Part shown: piece after piece, positions 5,209 to 9,308 of the stretch
Layout of the letters: each line of letters begins with the position of its first letter
Numbering within the stretch: position 1 is the first letter of the stretch
Assembly: GCA_035938215.1 (NCBI GenBank)
Contig: DASZHC010000112.1
Coordinates: 1 to 9,308, forward strand
Reading direction: 5' to 3'
DNA length: 9,308 bases
DNA from: DASZHC01 sp035938215
GTDB taxonomy: Bacteria; Verrucomicrobiota; Verrucomicrobiia; Chthoniobacterales; JAFAMB01
Notes under the pieces: generated by a model
Databases searched by the model: none
Seen by the model: the letters and a program-made list of their open reading frames with translations, nothing else
Told to the model about the DNA's origin: nothing
Made by a program: the position numbers and the translations under genes

Positions 5209-7131
5209 ATGGGTCGAATTTTACTGTTGCCGGACGACGTAGCGAGTCAGGTAGCCGCAGGAGAAGTCGTCGAAAGACCGGCATCGGTCGTGAAAGAACT
5301 CGTTGAGAACAGCGTCGACGCAGGCGCAACGCGTATCGAGGTGGCAATTGCTCGAGGCGGGATCTCGCTGATGCGAATCGTCGATAACGGCATCGGTATG
5401 GATCGCGACGACGCGTTGCTTTGTCTCGAGCGCCACGCGACGAGCAAGATTCGGACGGGAGGAGACCTGGCAAAAATCCGGACGCTGGGATTTCGAGGAG
5501 AAGCTCTGCCAAGTATCGCAAGTGTTTCGCGATTTCGTCTTTCAACCCGCTCTCACGAGGCACTTGAAGGAACCGAAGTACTCGTCAACGGAGGCAAGAT
5601 CAATTTGGTAAAGTCATCTGGGGAAGCGCCCGGAACACAGATCGAAGTCAGGTCGCTCTTCTACAATCTGCCCGCCCGCCGGAAGTTTCTACGCAGCGAA
5701 AATACCGAAGCGAGTCATATCCAGCACCAATTGATCCTTCAAGCGATCGGGCATCCCCAGGTCGGCTTCGTATTCATGCGGGAGCAGAATCTTGTCTTTC
5801 AGGCGCCGCCTGCCGCAACCCTCATCGATCGTATTCGAGATCTGCGGGGAGGGGAATTCCTTGAACAGTTGCTGGAAGTGCCGCCGGATACGGCAAACGG
5901 CATCACGGTCTACGGATGTATCGGTAAGGCGGGTATCAGCCGCGCGACCAGGACCGAGCAGATCCTGTTTGTGAACGGTCGTCCTGTGGAGAACATCACG
6001 CTACAACATGGACTCCGGGAGGGGTATCACACCGCTCTCATGAGGGGGCAGTTTCCGGTGACGTTTCTATTCCTGGAGATGGATCCTGAAGCGGTCGATG
6101 TGAACGTGCACCCGGCAAAGCGCGAAGTTCGTTTCCGGGGCCCCGACGGTGTCAAAGAGGCAGTAGCAAATGCCGTTCGAAAAACGCTTGAGGCGGACCG
6201 GAAACGCTGGAGCGATGCCTTTCAGCGACCGGAAAAAGCCCGGGTTACTCCAGAATCGGGATCGAGACTTCCGATTGTCGATACGACGCCCGCGCTCATC
6301 CCGCCCAGCGAACAGTTCTCCCTCCGGCGCGACTGGTCCGAATTCAACGCCGAAGGTACTTCTCATGCGCCTTCTGTCGAGCGTCCAACGGTTGAGCGCT
6401 CTTCACTCTATAGCGAGCCGATCGAGCCCACCCAAGGCGGCTCTCTCGCCGGCTGTTCGGCGCCAGTCTTTTCTTCAGCGCGCGGCGATGGCGATGAATC
6501 TGATTTCCAGAGAACTTCGCCCGCGAGTTCGGGCTCGCATTCGAGGTCGCCGTTCGATTTCAGGATTCTTGGGGTCCTTGGCAAGCTCTATATCTTAATG
6601 GAAAACCCGGACGGCCTTGTTCTCGTTGATCAGCACGCCGCCCACGAACGTATCCTTTTCGAGAGACTTCGAAAACAGATGGAGTCTGCCGGAGTCCCGA
6701 TCCAAAGGCTTCTTATCCCTTTGACAGTGAGCGTAACACCAAAAGATTACGATTGGATCCTGACGAACGCGCCCACCCTGGAAAAGATGGGCTTCGCGCT
6801 GGAGCCTTTTGGAGATTCAACGCTCAAGGTCGACGGGATACCGCCGTTCTTCCCAACGGACGATCCCGGTCTGGCAATCAGAAAATTAGTGGATGAACTG
6901 CGTTCCATTACCACGTCGACCTCGCGGCTCCGAATGGGCGAGGAGTCAATTGCGAAAACGGTCTGCCGCCATGCCATTAAAGCAAATGACGATTTACGGT
7001 TGCCGGAGGTAGAAAACCTGATTCGAGACCTGCTCGCGTGCGATCTTCCATTCTGCTGTCCACATGGCAGACCAACAATGATTCAGGTAGGCTATGGAGA
7101 ACTTGAGAAAAAATTCGGTAGAAAAGTCTGA
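5209..7131 (+). CDS. mutL: DNA mismatch repair protein MutL (endonuclease type)
   Basis: A 640-residue MutL, the ATP-driven partner of MutS in mismatch repair. The N-terminal GHKL ATPase (about 1-330) has E30 and N34 in KELVENSVDAGAT, D59 in DNGIGM, TSKI near 78-81 and GFRGEAL (94-100). Near its end is DVNVHPAKREVRF, with the lysine that contacts ATP. Residues about 335-455 form a variable Ser/Pro-rich linker. The C-terminal dimerisation domain carries D474-QHAAHERILFE, fitting the endonuclease motif DQHA(X)2E(X)4E, plus VCRH (585-588) and CPHGRP (617-622), which complete the metal site. It should therefore nick DNA itself, unlike E. coli MutL, which relies on MutH. ATG 5209 gives the normal N-terminus. 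No Shine-Dalgarno is visible; TACACT at 5198-5203 may be a -10 element for a leaderless transcript. Convergent with the yqjDE-like operon. Confidence 0.97.
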   Translation: MGRILLLPDDVASQVAAGEVVERPASVVKELVENSVDAGATRIEVAIARGGISLMRIVDNGIGMDRDDALLCLERHATSKIRTGGDLAKIRTLGFRGEALPSIASVSRFRLSTRSHEALEGTEVLVNGGKINLVKSSGEAPGTQIEVRSLFYNLPARRKFLRSENTEASHIQHQLILQAIGHPQVGFVFMREQNLVFQAPPAATLIDRIRDLRGGEFLEQLLEVPPDTANGITVYGCIGKAGISRATRTEQILFVNGRPVENITLQHGLREGYHTALMRGQFPVTFLFLEMDPEAVDVNVHPAKREVRFRGPDGVKEAVANAVRKTLEADRKRWSDAFQRPEKARVTPESGSRLPIVDTTPALIPPSEQFSLRRDWSEFNAEGTSHAPSVERPTVERSSLYSEPIEPTQGGSLAGCSAPVFSSARGDGDESDFQRTSPASSGSHSRSPFDFRILGVLGKLYILMENPDGLVLVDQHAAHERILFERLRKQMESAGVPIQRLLIPLTVSVTPKDYDWILTNAPTLEKMGFALEPFGDSTLKVDGIPPFFPTDDPGLAIRKLVDELRSITTSTSRLRMGEESIAKTVCRHAIKANDDLRLPEVENLIRDLLACDLPFCCPHGRPTMIQVGYGELEKKFGRKV

Positions 7132-7353
7132 TCTCCCAGGAACCCTGCGTGCCCGAGACAAGCGCCAGGCCATGGAACTGAGGATTGTTGCAAACCACAT
7201 CAAAATCGACAGCTAGTGGCACATATCGAGGAAAAAGAATTCACCCTGTTCTACCTGGATTTAAACTAAGTCCCATTTTCTTCCGAGCCGCTTCCTGAGC
7301 GGCTCCAGAGCGCTGGAAATTTCGCGAGCGGTTTGCCTCGTGAAATTTCCAGG
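7132..7353. other. 222-bp spacer between mutL and the convergent yqjDE-like operon
   Basis: No convincing gene is present. It holds the hairpin at 7285-7305 and most of the long hairpin at 7313-7352; both could act on transcripts from either side. No T-tract follows either stem, so classical terminators are not evident. The first 150 bp show nothing I can name. Confidence 0.6.
7285..7305. repeat. Perfect hairpin GAGCCGCT / AGCGGCTC
   Basis: An 8-bp perfect stem (7285-7292 with 7298-7305) with a 5-base loop TCCTG, in the spacer between mutL and the convergent operon. No T-run follows on either strand, so it does not look like a standard intrinsic terminator. Its right half, GAGCGGCTC at 7297-7305, opens the repeat-like element that also occurs at 1550. 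Confidence 0.7.
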
Positions 7354-7357
7354 CTAA
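7297..7357. repeat. Repeat-like element, copy 2, with long hairpin 7313-7352
   Basis: The element runs from GAGCGGCTC (7297-7305) to ATTTCCAGGCTAA (7345-7357), the same ends as at 1550-1599. It contains a strong inverted repeat: CTGGAAATTTC (7313-7323) pairs perfectly with GAAATTTCCAG (7342-7352), extended inward by a G.T pair and CGAG/CTCG, giving a 16-bp stem with an 8-base loop. On the minus strand the hairpin begins one base after the stop codon of the YqjK-like gene, and that TAG (7356-7354) lies within the shared 13-mer. It may protect or end transcripts, or be a dispersed palindromic repeat. Confidence 0.6.
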
Positions 7358-7728
7358 AGCCACTTGCTCCCAGGTATCTTAGCCTTTTGCGCGACTTTTT
7401 TTGTCAGATACGCAATCAGCACCGGCTTGGCAATTGACCAGATGCCGTTCCAGACAACTTTCAGAAGCCCGCTGCCCACCCGCTTTTCCTTTTGCGGACT
7501 CGTGGATTGGATATAGACCTTCTTTTTTCGTGCCGGCAGTCTCGATAGAATCCAGCCAAAAAGGGCAGCCGCGCTCATCCAAGCCCAAGAATGCCGGTCG
7601 ACCGAATTCGCAAGCTTCTGGTTAAGATCGAGACTGCGCCGGACAAGCAGCGATTGCTCACCTAGTTCGACTCGCGTGCGCGCAAGTTCGAGAGCTATTC
7701 GCTGCTTTTCGTCTTTCGGCTCAACCAT
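7354..7728 (-). CDS. Small membrane protein, possibly YqjK-like, third gene of yqjDE-type operon
   Basis: A 124-residue protein recognised mainly by its position. The N-terminus is a charged amphipathic helix with spaced Arg and Leu (about 1-42). A Trp-rich hydrophobic segment follows at about 47-64 (HSWAWMSAAALFGWILSRL). Next come a basic stretch, RKKKVYIQ, a second amphipathic or membrane-associated segment at about 90-110 (VVWNGIWSIAKPVLIAYL) and a lysine-rich tail. E. coli YqjK has a similar plan, a basic helix then a Trp-containing hydrophobic region, and follows yqjE. The start at 7728 overlaps the yqjE-like gene by 34 bp, so translation is probably coupled. Sequence similarity to YqjK is weak by eye, so the name is an inference from context. 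Confidence 0.72.
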   Translation of the reverse strand: MVEPKDEKQRIALELARTRVELGEQSLLVRRSLDLNQKLANSVDRHSWAWMSAAALFGWILSRLPARKKKVYIQSTSPQKEKRVGSGLLKVVWNGIWSIAKPVLIAYLTKKVAQKAKIPGSKWL

Positions 7729-8114
7729 TCGCGATCCTTTTTGAACTCAGCGAGCGTAACGGGAAAAATCGGCCTGACGATCCGGAATCTAAGAACCATG
7801 GCCGAAGAAGCGCTGATCAGTAGAAGAACAACTGCACTGGCAAGCGCACACCATCCCCAGTCCCAGTGCAGGGCAAGCATCATCAAGAACAGCAGAAATA
7901 CGACCAGCATCACAAGGGCGCCGGCAAAAAATACGATCGTACCAACGAAAAGAAGAGCCAGGACCAGTAAATGGGTGCCTGTCTCTTTCGATTCGAGACC
8001 GATCAGGTGCAGCCTAAGCTCGAAATAACGAATAAAGGCTGCAATCCAGTTTCGAATCGAATCGCTCTCGGATTGCTTGGATGTCTGAACCCCGACAGGA
8101 GCATCGGAATCCAT
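7695..8114 (-). CDS. YqjE-like inner-membrane protein (phage holin superfamily III / DUF1469 type)
   Basis: A 139-residue membrane protein. An N-terminal cytoplasmic amphipathic region (about 18-45, RNWIAAFIRYFELRLHLIG) is followed by two long hydrophobic stretches at about 49-82 and 88-108, separated by a short HWDWGW turn, and a basic C-terminal tail. This layout is typical of the YqjE/Phage_holin_3_6 family, whose role is poorly known; no lysis genes are present, so it is not a phage holin here. The start at 8112-8114 lies 3 bp after the stop of the yqjD-like gene, and the end overlaps the next gene by 34 bp. The conserved yqjD-yqjE order supports the call. Confidence 0.82.
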   Translation of the reverse strand: MDSDAPVGVQTSKQSESDSIRNWIAAFIRYFELRLHLIGLESKETGTHLLVLALLFVGTIVFFAGALVMLVVFLLFLMMLALHWDWGWCALASAVVLLLISASSAMVLRFRIVRPIFPVTLAEFKKDREWLSRKTKSSE

Positions 8115-8117
8115 GGA

Positions 8118-8444
8118 CTATTTCCGAAACATGAGGCCGACAAAAAATCCAAGACCAAGTGCGATAAAAATGGACTTCGTCGGATTTTCGCGGACGTAAG
8201 CTTCTCCTTTCGACTGCCATGTCTTCGCCTTGGACTGTGCGTCAGTCCATGCGCCTCCTGCCATCCCTGAGAACTCGCGTGCCTTGCTTTGCGCCGCCTG
8301 ACGAAGCTCTTCGGCCTTTTTTTCGGCTGCCCGGCGAATCTCTTCCGCTTTTGCGCTTGCCGCCGCCTTGAAATCGTCCGCTGCTGCCTTCACATGCCCT
8401 TTGGCGCTGTCTGCCGCTTCTTGGGGATCTTGATTTTCTTCCAT
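8118..8444 (-). CDS. YqjD/ElaB-like protein (DUF883 type)
   Basis: A 108-residue tail-anchored protein. Residues about 10-65 form an Ala/Lys/Glu-rich coiled-coil helix (AASAKAEEIRRAAEKKAEEL). It continues to VRENPTKSIFIALGLGFFVGLMFRK, in which residues about 89-106 form a single C-terminal membrane helix with glycine spacing. ENP before a Gly-rich helix and a basic end is the hallmark of the YqjD/ElaB/YgaM family, which in E. coli anchors to the inner membrane and associates with ribosomes in stationary phase. Here that role is only inferred. ATG at 8442-8444 is supported by an AAGGA Shine-Dalgarno (minus strand 8455-8451) six bases upstream. It is the first gene of the operon with the YqjE-like gene. 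Confidence 0.88.
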   Translation of the reverse strand: MEENQDPQEAADSAKGHVKAAADDFKAAASAKAEEIRRAAEKKAEELRQAAQSKAREFSGMAGGAWTDAQSKAKTWQSKGEAYVRENPTKSIFIALGLGFFVGLMFRK

Positions 8445-8450
8445 AATTTA

Positions 8451-8455
8451 TCCTT
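8451..8455 (-). promoter_or_regulatory. Shine-Dalgarno AAGGA of the yqjD-like gene
   Basis: On the minus strand AAGGA sits six bases before the ATG at 8444. It is the clearest ribosome-binding site in the window; most other starts here lack one. Confidence 0.75.
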
Positions 8456-8568
8456 AAGAATCACTCAATTTATCAACGCATTGACTAGCATCGGAATCAA
8501 TTTTCTATGTTGCGGTTCCAAAAATCAAGGCTGCTGGTCTTCCGACTCTGTTCGTTTCTACGCTTCCG

Positions 8569-8943
8569 CTAGGCCGTATAGAAGATCATTACCCGCCGAA
8601 TGAAAACGTCGGTGACCGTATTCAATGGATTGATCTCGATTTCAAAATAAGATACTGGATCGCCAAAGGGATTGATAAAGATCTCGACGACCTCCTCCTC
8701 CCAGAGGGAATCGTCCCGTGTTGTCTTCGTCGCCCAGGGATCCGGATCCTGGCAGAGAAAAAGACCATGGAGTGCGTAGTCTTCCCAGCCAAGGCGAACC
8801 TCGGTGCCCCATCTCGGTTTTCGTCCGGACACGGAGTCGACCAAAAAGAGGCGAACGCATTCAGCCCAGGGTGCGCCGAGCGCATCGAGTGCGGACCGAT
8901 TCCAGGTCTTTGTCTTGGGACAGAGGATCTCAGGGACGTCCAT
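8569..8943 (-). CDS. CBM9-like (carbohydrate-binding family 9-like) protein, apparently C-terminally truncated
   Basis: A 124-residue protein resembling the carbohydrate-binding family 9-like domain. The central part has the family pattern: TEVRLGWEDYALHGLFLC (beta strands of the sandwich), then DDSLWEEEVVEIFINPFGD and YFEIEINPLNTVTDVFIRR. Related proteins usually continue for roughly 70-80 more residues after this point; here the frame ends after VMIFYTA. I found no continuation in the other two minus-strand frames before the yqjD-like gene. It may be a truncated gene, a decayed remnant or a short variant. No signal peptide is visible. I chose ATG 8941-8943, which overlaps the end of carA by 14 bp and removes a 22-residue extension lying wholly inside carA. 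Function is unknown and ligand binding unproven. Confidence 0.65.
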   Translation of the reverse strand: MDVPEILCPKTKTWNRSALDALGAPWAECVRLFLVDSVSGRKPRWGTEVRLGWEDYALHGLFLCQDPDPWATKTTRDDSLWEEEVVEIFINPFGDPVSYFEIEINPLNTVTDVFIRRVMIFYTA

Positions 8944-9308
8944 GGATCGTGCCTGAGCGGTGTTCGTCGATCGACTTGCTGAAGTTTGCAAAGAAGTAAC
9001 TGGCATCATGCGGACCGGGCGACGCTTCCGGGTGATATTGCACGCTGAAAACCGGGTATTCCTTGTGCCGTATACCTTCCACGGTCTGATCGTTTAAATT
9101 GATATGCGATACTTCCACGTTCGACGGCAAAGAATCTGCATCGATTGCAAATCCATGATTTTGTGAAGTAATTGAAATCTTTCCAGTGCTCAAGTCTTTG
9201 ACCGGTTGATTGCCTCCCCGGTGGCCGAACTTCAGTTTGAATTCCTTGCCTCCGTAAGCCAGCCCAAGCAGTTGATGCCCAAGACAAATCCCGAAGATCG
9301 GACACTTT
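8930..9308 (-). CDS. carA: Carbamoyl-phosphate synthase small subunit, C-terminal part (5' truncated by window)
   Basis: The last 125 residues of CarA, the glutaminase subunit that supplies ammonia to CarB for carbamoyl phosphate (arginine and pyrimidine synthesis). The frame is open to the window edge, with the start outside. Class I glutamine amidotransferase motifs are visible: the nucleophile Cys in FGICLGHQLLGLA, then KFGHRGGNQPVKDL, SQNHGFAID, and the His-Glu of QYHPEASPGPHD. It ends with SYFFANFSKSI and a short tail, GTIHGRP. The overlapping downstream CBM9-like start suggests co-transcription. Confidence 0.96.
   Translation of the reverse strand, partial: KCPIFGICLGHQLLGLAYGGKEFKLKFGHRGGNQPVKDLSTGKISITSQNHGFAIDADSLPSNVEVSHINLNDQTVEGIRHKEYPVFSVQYHPEASPGPHDASYFFANFSKSIDEHRSGTIHGRP

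Noticed and set aside
7094..7216. A 40-codon plus-strand ORF overlapping the end of mutL, with AGGTAGG just upstream
   Set aside because: Most of its first half lies inside the conserved MutL C-terminus in another frame, the product resembles nothing I know, and ORFs of this size arise by chance.
7695..8114. Holin-like annotation as a sign of a prophage
   Set aside because: The protein belongs to the YqjE-type family in a conserved cellular operon, and no other phage gene is present.
9006..9305. A 99-codon minus-strand ORF over the carA region
   Set aside because: It is a shifted-frame shadow; the CarA motifs are all in the other minus-strand frame, which is open from the window edge to 8930.

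Overview
The window carries ordinary bacterial housekeeping and envelope genes on both strands, separated by intergenic spacers unusually rich in repeats and hairpins. GC is moderate. The gene mix suggests a Gram-negative soil-type bacterium outside the Proteobacteria: two CorC/CNNM-type membrane proteins in tandem, a CysJ-like reductase without flavodoxin, an endonuclease-type MutL, an ErpA-like protein, a YqjD/YqjE-type membrane operon and carA. My best guess is Verrucomicrobiota (Chthoniobacterales-like), with Acidobacteriota as the alternative. This rests on recollection of similar proteins and GAAGTCA-type heptad repeats and was not tested.

Plus strand, 1-2790: the 3' end of a HlyC/CorC gene overlaps by 4 bp (ATGA) a second, divergent DUF21-CBS gene that lacks the C-terminal CorC_HlyC domain. 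After a candidate terminator and a repeat fragment comes a CysJ-like NADPH:flavin reductase. Positions 2791-3296 form a 506-bp gene-free spacer between convergent genes. It holds mirrored heptad-repeat arrays at both ends and, inside, a 121-bp palindromic insert between 12-bp direct repeats.

Minus strand, 5094-3297: an ErpA-like A-type Fe-S carrier, then a single-pass membrane protein of unknown function with a Pro/Ala/Thr-rich linker. The ErpA-like gene diverges from mutL (5209-7131, plus), whose endonuclease motif points to MutH-independent mismatch repair.

Minus strand, 9308-7354: the C-terminal part of carA overlaps a CBM9-like ORF that looks truncated at its C-terminus. Next is a tight three-gene operon resembling yqjD-yqjE-yqjK of enterobacteria. 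It converges on mutL across a 222-bp spacer with two strong hairpins; part of that structure shares its ends with the element upstream of the reductase.

No phage, CRISPR, toxin or defence system is visible. The most unusual material is the non-coding repeat architecture: three apparently different repeat families at gene ends.
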